From Rugosimonospora africana (GTDB lineage Bacteria; Actinomycetota; Actinomycetes; Mycobacteriales; Micromonosporaceae), in contig NZ_BONZ01000021.1 in NCBI RefSeq assembly GCF_016862975.1, positions 124,001 through 188,000 on the forward strand: 64,000 bases of DNA, written 5' to 3'. The notes under the pieces were generated by a model. The model had not been told where the DNA came from, ran no database searches, and saw only the letters and a list, made by a program, of their open reading frames with translations. Numbering within the stretch: the first letter of the stretch is position 1; each line of letters opens with the position of its first letter. Shown here piece after piece: positions 6,304 through 15,917 of this stretch. A program made the translations under genes and the position numbers.

Positions 6304-8744
6304 GCGACTCCCAAGTCTCTCGTCCGGGCCGGCACCCGCGCGCCGGCACTCGTCTGTTCGTCCGTCGCCCCCGGCGGCTGGTGCCCGCCGCCCGCGAACA
6401 CCGCGTCGAACGGCGCCGGCCGCCCGTACCGGTGGCCCTGCGCGTACCGGCAGCCCATCCGGCTCAGCGCGGCGACCTGCTCGCCGGTCTCCACCCCCTC
6501 GGCGACGACCATGATGCCCATCTCGTCGGCGATCGAGACCACCGCGCGACACAGCGCGTCCGGCGGCAGGCCGGTCGCCGCGCCGTCGACGATGTCGGTG
6601 AGGCTGCGGTCGAGCTTGATGATGTCCAGCGGCAGCTCGCGCAGGAGCGCGAGCGTGCTGTACCCGGTGCCGAAATCGTCCAGCGCCAGGCGGATGCCCA
6701 TGCCGCGCAGCCGTCGCGCGCTGCGGACCGCGGCGGCCGGGTCGGGGATCCGGCTGCTCTCGGTCACCTCGAGCACCAGGTGGTGCGGCGCCAGCGCGTG
6801 CCGGGACAGGCAGTCGTCGGCGGCCAGTTCGACGTCGGGCTCGCCGAGCCGGCTGGCCGAGATGTTGACGTGCACGGTCACGTCGCCGCCGTACTCGGCG
6901 AGGTGGCCGGCCAGGTCGCGGCAGGCGCGGTCGAGCACGAAGTCGTCCAGCCGGCCGATCAGCCCGGTGCGTTCGGCGATCGCCACGAAAACCGGAGCCG
7001 GCACCGAACCGATGACCGGGTGCGTCCACCGGGCCAGCGCCTCGACGGCGAGCCGCTGGCCGTCGGCGATCCGGACGATCGGCTGGTAGTGCACGTCCAG
7101 GCCGGCGTCCCCGTCGCCGGACAGCGCCTCGGCCAGCAGGCCGGGCAGCGCCGGGTCGTGGCTGGCGTCCACGGCGTCCTGCCCGTACGTGACGAACAGT
7201 CCCTTGCCGCGCCGCTTCCCGGAGTACATCGCGGCATCGGCCCGGCGCAGCAGCGCGTCGGCGGTCAGGTCCGGCTCGCTGCCGTCGGCGACCGCCGCTC
7301 CGACGCTCGCCCCGATCGTGAACGGCCGGCCGACCACCTCGAACGGCTCGCGCAGCGCCGCGAGGACGCGCTCGCCGGCCTCACCGGGCCGCGCGAAGCC
7401 GTGCTCGATGAGTACCCCGAACTCGTCGCCACCGAGCCGCGCGACCAGGTCGCGATCGTCCACACAGGACCGCAGTCGCTGCGCGACCGCCCGCAGCACC
7501 ACATCGCCCACGTCATGGCCGAGACTGTCATTGACCAACTTGAAGTCGTCGAGGTCGATGAACAGCAGCACGACCGGCAGGCCACCCGGACGGCGGCTGT
7601 CGCACGCCTGCGCGAGCCGTTCCCGGAACAGCGCGCGGTTGGGCAGTCCGGACAGCGCGTCGTGGTGCGCCTGGTGGTGCAGCCGCCGCTGCGCTTCGGA
7701 GAACTGCTCCAGCAGTATCCGGTTGTCCACCAACGTGATCATCTGTCGGAGGACGACGAGGACGACGAGGGCGACGCCCACGTACGCCTCGAACGTGCCG
7801 ACCCGCCTGCCGGTCAGCGCCCCGCCGAGGACGAACGCGCCGGTGCCGACCAGCGGCAGGTACGGCAGCAGCAGGTGGGCCCACCCGACACGGCGCGCAC
7901 TGGGCACCTCGGGCGGATGCCCGGCCGGGCCGCGCGGGGTCAGCGCCGCCAGCATGATGAGCACCGGTCCGGCGATGAAGCCGGCGTTGGCGATCGGCGG
8001 CATGGTGTCCGCGCCGCTGGCCACGAGGTAGGCGAAGACGCTGTCGGAGCCGGCCAGGCCGACCAGACCGAGGCCGAACAGCACCAGCTGCGGGCGCAGC
8101 CGCTGTGGCAGCGGCCGGGTCGCCAGCAGCAGGATCACCATCACGACCAGGATCAGGTCGGTCACCGGGTACGCGATCGCGACCGCGAACGCGGCCCGGG
8201 TCGGCGCGCCGGCCTTCACCACGGCACCGAGCGCGGTCGTCCAGGTGAGCACCAGCAGCGAACCGACCACGATCAGGCCGTCGAGCACGAGTACCAACCA
8301 GGAACACAGCACCGCACGGTCGCCGGCCGCACGCCGGGGGCAGTCACGGTCCCGGCCGCGCTCTTCCAGGCTCCCGGCGGCGATCGACAGCAGAGCCAGG
8401 CACCCGAACACCGGCAGCGTCAGGTAGCCCACGTCGGCCCAGGACGGCGACGGCAGCGGCGTCTGCGCGACGATCTGGTACCACGACCAGATCAGCTGGC
8501 CGGCACTCCAGCCCGCCATGCCGATGGCGATGCGCCACCGCCAGGCCCGCTCGACGCCACTGGCACGCCGGGCGGTCCAGGCGCAGGACGCGGCGGCGAG
8601 GGCGCCCCCGCACAGCTGCGCCGCGTCGTCTATGATCATGGGAGCCCGGCCGGCCAGCACACCGAAGCTGTCGACGAGCAGAATCGCCGACACGGAAACG
8701 GCCGCGAGGACCAGCCGCGCACACAGCCGGGGTGGAGTCATCAC
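6285..8744 (-). CDS. Membrane GGDEF-EAL protein (cyclic di-GMP turnover)
   Basis: The 819-residue protein begins with about 350 residues of membrane segments (around eight to ten helices), then a diguanylate cyclase domain with an intact VARLGGDEFGVLIE motif near residue 435, and an EAL phosphodiesterase domain with VEALARW near residue 566 and DDFGTGYSTLALL further on. Both catalytic signatures are intact, so it may make or break cyclic di-GMP depending on the signal sensed by the membrane domain. It overlaps the downstream cyclase gene. In related actinomycetes such proteins tune development; its role here is not shown. Confidence 0.92.
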   Translation of the reverse strand: MMTPPRLCARLVLAAVSVSAILLVDSFGVLAGRAPMIIDDAAQLCGGALAAASCAWTARRASGVERAWRWRIAIGMAGWSAGQLIWSWYQIVAQTPLPSPSWADVGYLTLPVFGCLALLSIAAGSLEERGRDRDCPRRAAGDRAVLCSWLVLVLDGLIVVGSLLVLTWTTALGAVVKAGAPTRAAFAVAIAYPVTDLILVVMVILLLATRPLPQRLRPQLVLFGLGLVGLAGSDSVFAYLVASGADTMPPIANAGFIAGPVLIMLAALTPRGPAGHPPEVPSARRVGWAHLLLPYLPLVGTGAFVLGGALTGRRVGTFEAYVGVALVVLVVLRQMITLVDNRILLEQFSEAQRRLHHQAHHDALSGLPNRALFRERLAQACDSRRPGGLPVVLLFIDLDDFKLVNDSLGHDVGDVVLRAVAQRLRSCVDDRDLVARLGGDEFGVLIEHGFARPGEAGERVLAALREPFEVVGRPFTIGASVGAAVADGSEPDLTADALLRRADAAMYSGKRRGKGLFVTYGQDAVDASHDPALPGLLAEALSGDGDAGLDVHYQPIVRIADGQRLAVEALARWTHPVIGSVPAPVFVAIAERTGLIGRLDDFVLDRACRDLAGHLAEYGGDVTVHVNISASRLGEPDVELAADDCLSRHALAPHHLVLEVTESSRIPDPAAAVRSARRLRGMGIRLALDDFGTGYSTLALLRELPLDIIKLDRSLTDIVDGAATGLPPDALCRAVVSIADEMGIMVVAEGVETGEQVAALSRMGCRYAQGHRYGRPAPFDAVFAGGGHQPPGATDEQTSAGARVPARTRDLGVAWTEGD

Positions 8745-8884
8745 CCACCGATCGGGTCGCAGGTATCCGTTGCCGAGGTACCGTACCGCATGCCGCCAAG
8801 ATGATCATTCTCGATGGATGCCGCGCGTGTCGGTGATGCCGAGCCTCTTCAGTGCCGGTCAGCGGGTTCGGAGCGTGGCGACTG

Positions 8885-9397
8885 TCACGACCCGGGCGGC
8901 GGCTCCAGCGTCTTGGCGTAGTAGACGAGGGTCCACGTCCACTCCGGCCGGTGCTCCCGGCCGATCTCCCGGTAGCCCAGGCTCTCGTAGAACGCCATCG
9001 CCTCTGGCTGGTTGGTCGCCGTGTCCAGGTGCGTGCCGCGCATCCCCAGCTCGACCGCCCGCCGCTCCAGCCCGGTCATCAACGCCCGCCCGATGCCCCG
9101 GCGCCGGGTCGCCGGGTGTACCCGGATCCGCAGGACCTCGGCGACGCCGCCGGTGCCGGGGCGGATGCCGCCCATCGCGACGAGGTGCCCGTCCAACTCG
9201 CCGACGAGGAAGTCGCCGCCCGTGTGCACGAAGGACCGTGTCACGTCGGCAAGGTCGGGAAACCCGACCGGCGGCGCGGCGGCCGGGGGCAGCGGCAGGG
9301 GTATCGACCCGTCGGCCGTCGCGCCGATGTTCGGCAACGCGTTCAGCGCCCACAGCACCGGTGCGTCCGGGTCGCGGAAACGCCGGATGGTCAGCAT
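8885..9397 (-). CDS. GNAT-family N-acetyltransferase
   Basis: The 170-residue protein has the acetyl-CoA binding motif A as VLRIRVHPATRRRGIGRALM, followed by motif B with HLDTATNQPEAMAFYESLGY, which is typical of GNAT enzymes. The start at ATG 9397 (MLTIRRFRDPDAPV) is chosen because it is the usual family N-terminus; a GTG at 9496 in the same frame would add 33 residues of no recognisable character. The substrate is unknown. It is separated from the cis-prenyltransferase by a divergent intergenic region. Confidence 0.8.
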   Translation of the reverse strand: MLTIRRFRDPDAPVLWALNALPNIGATADGSIPLPLPPAAAPPVGFPDLADVTRSFVHTGGDFLVGELDGHLVAMGGIRPGTGGVAEVLRIRVHPATRRRGIGRALMTGLERRAVELGMRGTHLDTATNQPEAMAFYESLGYREIGREHRPEWTWTLVYYAKTLEPPPGS

Positions 9398-9678
9398 GCC
9401 GGACGCTGGCACCGGTCGCCCGCGCACGACACCGACGTCCGGACACTGTCGGCTCGCATCCGGCCCCCGTTCACAATCCCCCCGCACAACGCTCACAGCT
9501 TAGAACGCCGCAGGTCGTGTGCGTTGACTACCATTCCCTTCGCTGTGCGTCGGCCGGCACGTTCACCGGCGGCCCGCTCGTCACCGTGATCACCGTCGCC
9601 GCACGCTGATCATCATTGATATCCTCCCCGGCGGCCCGCCCGACGGGCCACCACTGCGGCAACGGAAAGGATCCATCC

Positions 9679-10455
9679 GTGCGAATCGCCCGTCCCCTCT
9701 ACCGCCTCTACGCCCGCCGGCTGCGCCGCCAGGTTCTCGCCTGTCCGCTGCCCGGCCACGTCGGGCTCATCATGGACGGCAACCGCCGCTGGGCGCGCCA
9801 GATGGGGATGGCGAACCCGAGCGTCGGCCACCGGTACGGCGCCGAGCACGTCGACGATCTGCTGTCCTGGTGCGAGACGATGGGCATCAAACACGTGAGC
9901 GTGTTCCTGTGCTCGATGGAGAACCTGGACCGCCGCGGGGACACCGAGGTGGCCTCGCTCATGCGCCTGATCGAGGACGTGGTGGCCGACCGGCTGCGCC
10001 GACCGGACACCCGCTGGCAGGTCCACGTCGCCGGGGTCCTCGACCTGCTGCCCGACAGCACGGCGCGCGCGCTCAAGGAGGTGGTGGAGGCGACCCGGGA
10101 CTGCCCCACCGGCGCGACCGTGACGCTGGCCATCGGGTACGGGGGCCGGCAGGAGGTGGTCGACGCGATGCGGGACCTGCTGCTCGAACGGGCGGAGGCC
10201 GGCGAGTCGCTGGACGAGATCGCGGACAGCCTGACCATGGACGACATCACCGCGCACCTCTACAACCCCGGGCTGCCCGACCCGGACCTGGTCATCCGCA
10301 CCAGTGGCGAGCAGCGGATGTCGAACTTCCTGCTGTGGCAGAGCGCCTACTCCGAGCTGTACTTCTGCGACACGTACTGGCCGGCGTTCCGTGAGGTCGA
10401 CTTCCTCCGCGCGCTGCGCAGCTACGCCGCCCGGGAGCGCCGCTTCGGCCGCTGA
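9679..10455 (+). CDS. uppS: Cis-prenyltransferase (polyprenyl diphosphate synthase family)
   Basis: The 258-residue enzyme adds isopentenyl diphosphate units in cis to a prenyl diphosphate, giving polyprenyl lipid carriers. The active-site loop is GLIMDGNRRWARQMG, and the conserved C-terminal region is DLVIRTSGEQRMSNFLLWQ followed by ELYFCDTYWPAF. The GTG at 9679 has a GGAAAGG ribosome site 8 nt upstream; an ATG at 9616 in frame has no such support. Actinomycetes usually carry several paralogs (undecaprenyl, decaprenyl or short Z,E-farnesyl synthases), and chain length cannot be told from this sequence by eye. Confidence 0.85.
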   Translation: MRIARPLYRLYARRLRRQVLACPLPGHVGLIMDGNRRWARQMGMANPSVGHRYGAEHVDDLLSWCETMGIKHVSVFLCSMENLDRRGDTEVASLMRLIEDVVADRLRRPDTRWQVHVAGVLDLLPDSTARALKEVVEATRDCPTGATVTLAIGYGGRQEVVDAMRDLLLERAEAGESLDEIADSLTMDDITAHLYNPGLPDPDLVIRTSGEQRMSNFLLWQSAYSELYFCDTYWPAFREVDFLRALRSYAARERRFGR

Positions 10456-10478
10456 GCGCCGCCGCTGGCCCAGGCCGC

Positions 10479-11606
10479 CTAGCCGCGCGGGGCGGACTCG
10501 TCGACCGCCAGCCGGTACCCGCGCTTGACCACCGTCCGCACGTAGTCGCCATGGCCGAGCCCGGTTCGCAGCCGGGCGACGGCCATCTCGACGGCGTGCT
10601 CGTCAGACCCGCGCGGCAGGGCCTCCAGCAACTCGCCGCGGGACAGCACCCGGCCCCGCGCCGCGACCAGTGCGCGCAGCACCGCCATCGGCGACTGGGG
10701 CAGCGGGCGCAGGCGCCCGTCCACCAGTGCCGCGTGCCCGCGCAGGATGAGTTCGTGACCGCCGACGGACACCGTTGGCGCGCGCCCGGGCAGCTCGTCG
10801 ACCAGGGTACGCACCAGCGCCCCGAGCCTGGCCCGGTCCGGCGCGACCACCGGCACCGAGTGCGCCAGCAGCGGAGCCGCGGTGACCCGTCCGATGCACG
10901 CGGCCAGCACACCGGTACGCAGTGCGCGCAGCACCTCCTCGTTCCGGGTACCCGCGACGGCCAACAGCGCCCTGACGGCGGGGGCGGACGTGAACGCGAC
11001 CGCGTCCACGCTGCGCGCGCGGATCAGGTCCACCAGCCGGTGCACCGGTGCGGCGTCGGCCGGCGGGGCCCACCGGTACACGGTGACCTCGATGACCTCG
11101 GCACCCGCGGCGCGCAACGCCGCGACAAACTCCGGCTGGTCGTCGCCGTGCAACTGGACAGCCACCCGCTGCCCGGCCACCCCGCGCTCCAGCAGGTGGG
11201 CCAGCACCTCCTCGCAGCACTCCGAGTCCGGCGACCAGTCCTCGGCGAGCCCGGCCGCGCGGATCGCACCGCGCGCCTTCGCGCCGCGCGCGATCAGGTA
11301 CCCCCCGCTCAGCGCGGCCCGGAGCGGCTCGGCGAGCCCCCACCCCTCGGCCGCCTCCAGCCAGCCGCGGATGCCGATGCCGGTGGAGCCGAACACGATG
11401 CCGGGCGGCCGGCGCACCAGGTCGGCGGTGCGGGCGCGCAGTTCGGCGTCGTCGGCGATGGGCACGATGCGCAGCGCGGGCGCCGAGACGGTCCGGGCGC
11501 CCCGGCGCCGCAGCAGGGCGGCCAGTTCGTCCCGGCGCCGGTCGGCGGTGATCGCCACGGTGAAGCCGGTGAGCGCGCGGTCCTCGCCCGGCCGCTCGTC
11601 GCTCAT
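10479..11606 (-). CDS. nnaR: Nitrate assimilation regulator NnaR (HemD-like domain plus OmpR-type winged helix)
   Basis: The 375-residue protein has a uroporphyrinogen-III synthase-like domain (about residues 10-260, GFTVAITADRRRDELAALL to FTSAPAVRALL) followed by an OmpR/PhoB-type winged helix (about 285-370, ending YVRTVVKRGYRLAVDE). This architecture at the end of a nirBD operon is that of NnaR, which in Streptomyces and Mycobacterium acts with GlnR to activate nitrate and nitrite assimilation genes. Its ATG overlaps the nirD stop codon (ATGA), so the regulator is co-translated with its targets. Whether the HemD domain still binds a tetrapyrrole is unknown. Confidence 0.85.
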   Translation of the reverse strand: MSDERPGEDRALTGFTVAITADRRRDELAALLRRRGARTVSAPALRIVPIADDAELRARTADLVRRPPGIVFGSTGIGIRGWLEAAEGWGLAEPLRAALSGGYLIARGAKARGAIRAAGLAEDWSPDSECCEEVLAHLLERGVAGQRVAVQLHGDDQPEFVAALRAAGAEVIEVTVYRWAPPADAAPVHRLVDLIRARSVDAVAFTSAPAVRALLAVAGTRNEEVLRALRTGVLAACIGRVTAAPLLAHSVPVVAPDRARLGALVRTLVDELPGRAPTVSVGGHELILRGHAALVDGRLRPLPQSPMAVLRALVAARGRVLSRGELLEALPRGSDEHAVEMAVARLRTGLGHGDYVRTVVKRGYRLAVDESAPRG

Positions 11607-12004
11607 CCCTGGCCGCTCACTTCGACCAGGCCGCCCACTTGGAGCAGGCCGCCCACTTCGACCAGGCCGTCGCGCAGGCGGACCGGGTACGTGCGCAGCA
11701 CCACCTCCGGGTCGTCCAGGCAACGTCCGGTACGCAGGTCGAACACGTGCTTGTGCATCGGCGACGCGACGGTCGGCGCGTCCCCCCGAGTGCCGACGAT
11801 CCCCCGGGCCAGCACGCTCGCGCCGCAGAACGGGTCGATGTTGTCCAGCGCGTAGACCCGGCCGTCATGGACGCGGAACACCGCCACCGGTACGCCGCCG
11901 ACGAGCGCCACGACGCCGCGCTCCGGCTCCAGGCAACGGTACGGACAGGCCGCGGTCCACTCCACTGCCACGGCGGGCGTTTCGCGCACGACGGCGGCCG
12001 TCAT
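11603..12004 (-). CDS. nirD: Nitrite reductase (NADH) small subunit NirD
   Basis: This 133-residue Rieske-like subunit partners NirB to reduce nitrite to ammonium. It matches the NirD fold (VALVGGVPVAVFRVHDGRVYAL, then SPMHKHVFDLRTGRCLDDP). Only part of the Rieske ligand set is seen, as usual for NirD proteins that lack the cluster. The ATG overlaps the nirB stop codon. The C-terminus carries three 18-bp repeats (11618-11671) coding VEVGGL/LQVGGL/VEVSGQ, beyond the usual family end. Confidence 0.9.
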   Translation of the reverse strand: MTAAVVRETPAVAVEWTAACPYRCLEPERGVVALVGGVPVAVFRVHDGRVYALDNIDPFCGASVLARGIVGTRGDAPTVASPMHKHVFDLRTGRCLDDPEVVLRTYPVRLRDGLVEVGGLLQVGGLVEVSGQG

Positions 12005-14484
12005 CGCGGCACCCCCAGCATGACCGGCTGGCGCCCGGCACCGGCCGGCACCGGCTGGCCGCGCTCCACCTCGAACGCGATGGACGGGTCCGGCACGTCC
12101 GGCGCGTTGACGAAGGACACGAACCGCCCCAGCCGGTCCGGATCGTCCAGTGTAGACCGCCATTCGTCCACATAGGACCCGACGTGTTCGGCCATCGCCG
12201 CGTCCAGCTCGCCGGCCAGGCCCAGCGCGTCGTCCACGATGACCGCGCGCACGTGCTCCAGGCCGCCGTCCATCGCCTCGATCCAGCCGGCCGTGCGCTG
12301 CAGCCGGTCGGCCGTGCGGATGTAGTACATCAGGAACCGATCCACATATCGCACCAGGCTCTCGGTGTCCAGGTCGCTGGCGAACAGCTCGGCGTGCCGG
12401 GGCCGGAACCCGCCGTTGCCGCCCAGGTAGAGGTTCCACCCGGCGTCGGTGGCGATGATGCCGAAGTCCTTGCTCCGTGCCTCCGCACACTCCCGGGCGC
12501 AGCCGGACACCGCCGCCTTGATTTTGTGGGGCGAGCGCAGCCCGCGGTAGCGCAGCTCGAGCGCGATCGCGAGACCGACCGAGTCCTGCACGCCGTACCG
12601 GCACCAGGTGGTACCCACGCACGACTTCACGGTGCGCACCGCCTTCCCGTACGCGTGCCCGGACTCGAAGCCGGCGTCCACCAGCCGCCGCCAGATCTGC
12701 GGGAGCTGCTCGACCCGCGCCCCCAGCAGGTCGATGCGCTGCGCGCCAGTGATTTTCGTGTAGAGCCGGAAATCACGCGCCACCTCCCCGATGGTGATGA
12801 GCTTCTCCGGAGTGATTTCGCCGCCCGGGATCCGGGGCACCACCGAGTACGTGCCATTGCGCTGGATGTTGGCCAGCAGGTGGTCGTTGGTGTCCTGGAG
12901 CGCACCCTGTTCGCCGTCGAGGATGTAGCCGCCGCCGGTGGAGGCGAGGATCGACGCGACGACCGGCTTGCAGATGTCGCAGCCCCGACCCTGGCCGTGC
13001 GCCGCGACGAGTTCGGAGAACGTGCGGATGCCGCGTACCCGGATGATGTCGAACAGTTCCCGACGACTCGCGTCGAAGTGCTCGCACAGCGCCTTGGGCA
13101 TCGCCACACCGGATTCGGCCAGCAGCTGCTTGACCAGCGGTACGCACGAACCACAGGTGGTACCGGCGCGGGTGCACGCCTTGACCGCGGCGACGTCGGC
13201 ACAGCCGTCGTGGATCGCCGCGACGATCGTGTCCTTGGTGACGGCGTTGCAGGAACAGATCTGCGCGGTGCCGGACAGTCCCCCGGTTCCAGACGGGTCC
13301 CCGGCACCGGCCGGAGCCAGCAGCGACAGCGGCGGCCCGGGCAGCGGCCCGCCCAGGCAGGCGCGCAGCGTGGGGTAGGCGCTCGCGTCGCCGACCAGTA
13401 CCCCGCCCAGCAGCGTCCGCGCGTCGTCGGACAGGACGAGCTTGGCGTACACCCGGGTCGCCGGGTCGGTGAACGTGACGTCGAGCGGGCCGGCCGTCTC
13501 GCCGAACGACGCCACGTCGACGCCCAACAGTTTGAGTTTGGTGGACGTGTCCCCGCCGGGGAACGTGGCGGTGCCGCCGAGCAGGCGGTCGGCCACCACC
13601 TCGGCCATGGCGTAGCCGGGGGCGACCAGGCCGTACACCCGGCCGCCGATCTCGGCGCACTCACCGATCGCGTACACGTGCGGGTCCGACGTGCGGCACG
13701 CCTCATCGACGCGTACGCCGCCACGGGCGCCGAGTGTCAGCCCGGCGGCACGGGCCAGGTCGTCGCGCGGGCGCACCCCGGCCGCGAACACGACGACGTC
13801 GGCGTGCAGCACGCCACCGTCCTCGAAGACCACCTGGCTGACCTCGCCGGTACCGGTGATCCGGGACGCGGTACGCCCGGTGTGCACGGTGAGCCCCAGA
13901 TCCTCGATGTGCCGGCGGAGCATCGCGCCTCCGGCGTCGTCGACCTGGGCCGGCATGAGCCGGGGCGCGAACTCCACGACGTGCGTGGCGACGCCGAGCC
14001 GGTGCAGCGCGTTCGCCGCCTCCAGGCCGAGCAGTCCGCCACCGACCACGATGCCGGTACCCCTGCCGGCCGCGTACCCGGCGAGCGCGGCCAGGTCGTC
14101 CACGGTCCGGTAGGTGAAGCAGCCGGCCAGGTCCCGGCCCGGTACCGGGGGCACGAACGGGTACGAGCCGGTCGCCAGCACCAGCGTGTCGTACCGGTAC
14201 TCACCGTCCGAAGTGGACACCACCCGGGCGGCGAGGTCCAGCGCCCGGGCGGGTTCACCGAGCCGGACCTCGACGCCGGGCAGGTCCGCCAGGCTCAGGT
14301 CGGTGCCGTCGAACCACTCGGACAGCCGTACCCGGTCGTACGCCGGCCGCCGCTCCTCGGCCAGGACGACGACCTCGTGGCGACCGTCCTCGTCCCGGGC
14401 GCGCAGCGACTCGACGAACCGGTGGCCGACCATGCCGTTGCCGACGACCACGACCCTGGTCGGTGGCGACGAGTCAATACTCAC
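12001..14484 (-). CDS. nirB: Nitrite reductase (NADH) large subunit NirB
   Basis: This 827-residue cytoplasmic enzyme reduces nitrite to ammonium with NADH. Domains in order are an FAD/NAD-binding module (VVVVGNGMVGHRF at the N-terminus, GIVVGGGLLGLEAA in the middle), a BFD-type [2Fe-2S] module (CSCNAVTKDTI and TTCGSCVPLV), then ferredoxin-like and sirohaem/[4Fe-4S] reductase domains with VGTTWCRYGVQD and SGCARECAEARSKDFG. The GTG at 14484 has a GGAGGAGG ribosome site and overlaps the upstream stop codon (GTGA). Length and layout match the family. It is part of the five-gene nitrate operon. Confidence 0.95.
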   Translation of the reverse strand: MSIDSSPPTRVVVVGNGMVGHRFVESLRARDEDGRHEVVVLAEERRPAYDRVRLSEWFDGTDLSLADLPGVEVRLGEPARALDLAARVVSTSDGEYRYDTLVLATGSYPFVPPVPGRDLAGCFTYRTVDDLAALAGYAAGRGTGIVVGGGLLGLEAANALHRLGVATHVVEFAPRLMPAQVDDAGGAMLRRHIEDLGLTVHTGRTASRITGTGEVSQVVFEDGGVLHADVVVFAAGVRPRDDLARAAGLTLGARGGVRVDEACRTSDPHVYAIGECAEIGGRVYGLVAPGYAMAEVVADRLLGGTATFPGGDTSTKLKLLGVDVASFGETAGPLDVTFTDPATRVYAKLVLSDDARTLLGGVLVGDASAYPTLRACLGGPLPGPPLSLLAPAGAGDPSGTGGLSGTAQICSCNAVTKDTIVAAIHDGCADVAAVKACTRAGTTCGSCVPLVKQLLAESGVAMPKALCEHFDASRRELFDIIRVRGIRTFSELVAAHGQGRGCDICKPVVASILASTGGGYILDGEQGALQDTNDHLLANIQRNGTYSVVPRIPGGEITPEKLITIGEVARDFRLYTKITGAQRIDLLGARVEQLPQIWRRLVDAGFESGHAYGKAVRTVKSCVGTTWCRYGVQDSVGLAIALELRYRGLRSPHKIKAAVSGCARECAEARSKDFGIIATDAGWNLYLGGNGGFRPRHAELFASDLDTESLVRYVDRFLMYYIRTADRLQRTAGWIEAMDGGLEHVRAVIVDDALGLAGELDAAMAEHVGSYVDEWRSTLDDPDRLGRFVSFVNAPDVPDPSIAFEVERGQPVPAGAGRQPVMLGVPR

Positions 14485-15917
14485 GCGACGTCCTCCTCCG
14501 CTCCTCGAAGCCAGCCGAGGATGCCCTCGACGGTGTCCCGGCAACTGCCGCACCCGGTGCTCGCGCGGGTACCGGCGACCAGATCCCCGACCGTCCGGGC
14601 GCCGCCACGCCAGCAGCCCACCAGATCCTTCTTGGTGACCGTGTTGCACTGGCAGACGACCGCGGCGTCGGGCATCAGCGACGGCGACGCCTGCGGCGCA
14701 CCGACCGGCACCGGGCCGCCGATCCACCGGCCGAGCAGCAGCGCGCGCGGATCGGGCGGCAGCGGCGTACCCCGGTCGAACATCTGGATGACCGTGCCGA
14801 CGGTCGGGTTGTCGCCGATCATGATGGCGCCGGACAGCCGGTTGTCCCGCACCACGAGCTTCGCGTACGTCCCCCGGGCCGGGTCGGCGTACGTGACCTG
14901 GTCCCCGCCGGTACGCGTCGAGTCGCCCATCGCCGCGAGGTCGATGCCGGCCGCCTTGAGCCGGGTCACCGGGGCGGTGGGCCGGTACCGGGCCAGTGGC
15001 CGGGCCGCGGTGATCACGTCGGCGGCGACCCGAGCCTGCGCCCAGGCCGGTGCCAGCAGGCCGGTGACCCTGCCGGCGTGCTCGGCGCAGTCGCCGATCG
15101 CGAACACCCGCGGGTCGCTGGTGCGCATCCGGTCGTCGACCACGACGCCGCGCTCGACCGCCAGCCCCGCGCGTACCGCGAGATCGGTCTCCGGCCGTAT
15201 CCCGCACGCGACCACGAGCAGATCCCCGGCCAACCGGCGGCCGTCGGCCAGCACGGCCTCGACCCGCCCGACGTCCGGCGCGACGGCGACCGTGCACGCG
15301 TCGAGCTCGACCCGCACCCCCAGCGACGCCAGGCTGTCCACGAGCACCGCGCTGGCCGCCGCGTCGAGCTGGCGGTCCATCAGGTGGCCGACCGCGTGGA
15401 GGACGGTCACCGCCAAGCCGCGGCGGGCGAGCCCGCGGGCCGCCTCCAGGCCAAGCAGCCCGCCGCCGAGGACCAGCGCGGTACGCGCGCCGGAAGCGAG
15501 CGCGGTGATCCGGCGGCAGTCGTCCAGGGTGCGGAACGGCGCCACCCGGTCCGGGAGGCTGCCGTCGTCGCCGACCAGCCCCTTGATCTCGGGCAGCACC
15601 GCCCGCCCACCGGTCGCCAGCACGAGCCGGTCGTACCGCAGCCGGCCGCCGTCCGACGTCCAGACCGTGCGCGCGGCCCGGTCCAGGTCGACGACGGCGG
15701 TCCCCAGCCGGGTGGACGCGCGGTGGGCGGCCGGCTCGACGAGCGTGATGTCTGCCTCGGCCACCGTGCCGGCGACGACCGCGGACAGCAGGATCCGGTT
15801 GTACGCCGGGTGTGGCTCGGCGCCGAGAACGGTGAGGTCCAGCTCCGGGTCGCGGGCGTGCAGCTCGGACACCAGCCGGGCACCGCTCATCCCGTGGCCG
15901 ACCACGACGACTCTCAT
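14481..15917 (-). CDS. FAD-dependent oxidoreductase with BFD [2Fe-2S] domain (nitrate reductase electron donor)
   Basis: The 478-residue protein resembles the N-terminal half of NirB: an FAD motif at MRVVVVGHGMSGARLVSEL, an NAD-binding motif ALVLGGGLLGLEAARGLA, a second FAD contact VFAIGDCAEH, and a C-terminal BFD-like domain with CQCNTVTKKDL and STGCGSC. It lacks the sirohaem reductase domains. Its position between the molybdopterin nitrate reductase and nirB, overlapping both by 4 bp, points to a NAD(P)H-to-nitrate-reductase electron transfer subunit (NasB/NasC-like). The assignment of role is from context. Confidence 0.85.
   Translation of the reverse strand: MRVVVVGHGMSGARLVSELHARDPELDLTVLGAEPHPAYNRILLSAVVAGTVAEADITLVEPAAHRASTRLGTAVVDLDRAARTVWTSDGGRLRYDRLVLATGGRAVLPEIKGLVGDDGSLPDRVAPFRTLDDCRRITALASGARTALVLGGGLLGLEAARGLARRGLAVTVLHAVGHLMDRQLDAAASAVLVDSLASLGVRVELDACTVAVAPDVGRVEAVLADGRRLAGDLLVVACGIRPETDLAVRAGLAVERGVVVDDRMRTSDPRVFAIGDCAEHAGRVTGLLAPAWAQARVAADVITAARPLARYRPTAPVTRLKAAGIDLAAMGDSTRTGGDQVTYADPARGTYAKLVVRDNRLSGAIMIGDNPTVGTVIQMFDRGTPLPPDPRALLLGRWIGGPVPVGAPQASPSLMPDAAVVCQCNTVTKKDLVGCWRGGARTVGDLVAGTRASTGCGSCRDTVEGILGWLRGAEEDVA

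Noticed and set aside
6381-8804. 807-codon plus-strand frame opposite the GGDEF-EAL gene
   Set aside because: Antisense shadow; Arg/Gln/His-rich with no motif.
11618-11723. Longer start for nnaR reading Arg/Pro-rich codons through nirD
   Set aside because: The added residues are the shifted-frame translation of the nirD repeats; the ATGA overlap start at 11606 fits the operon.
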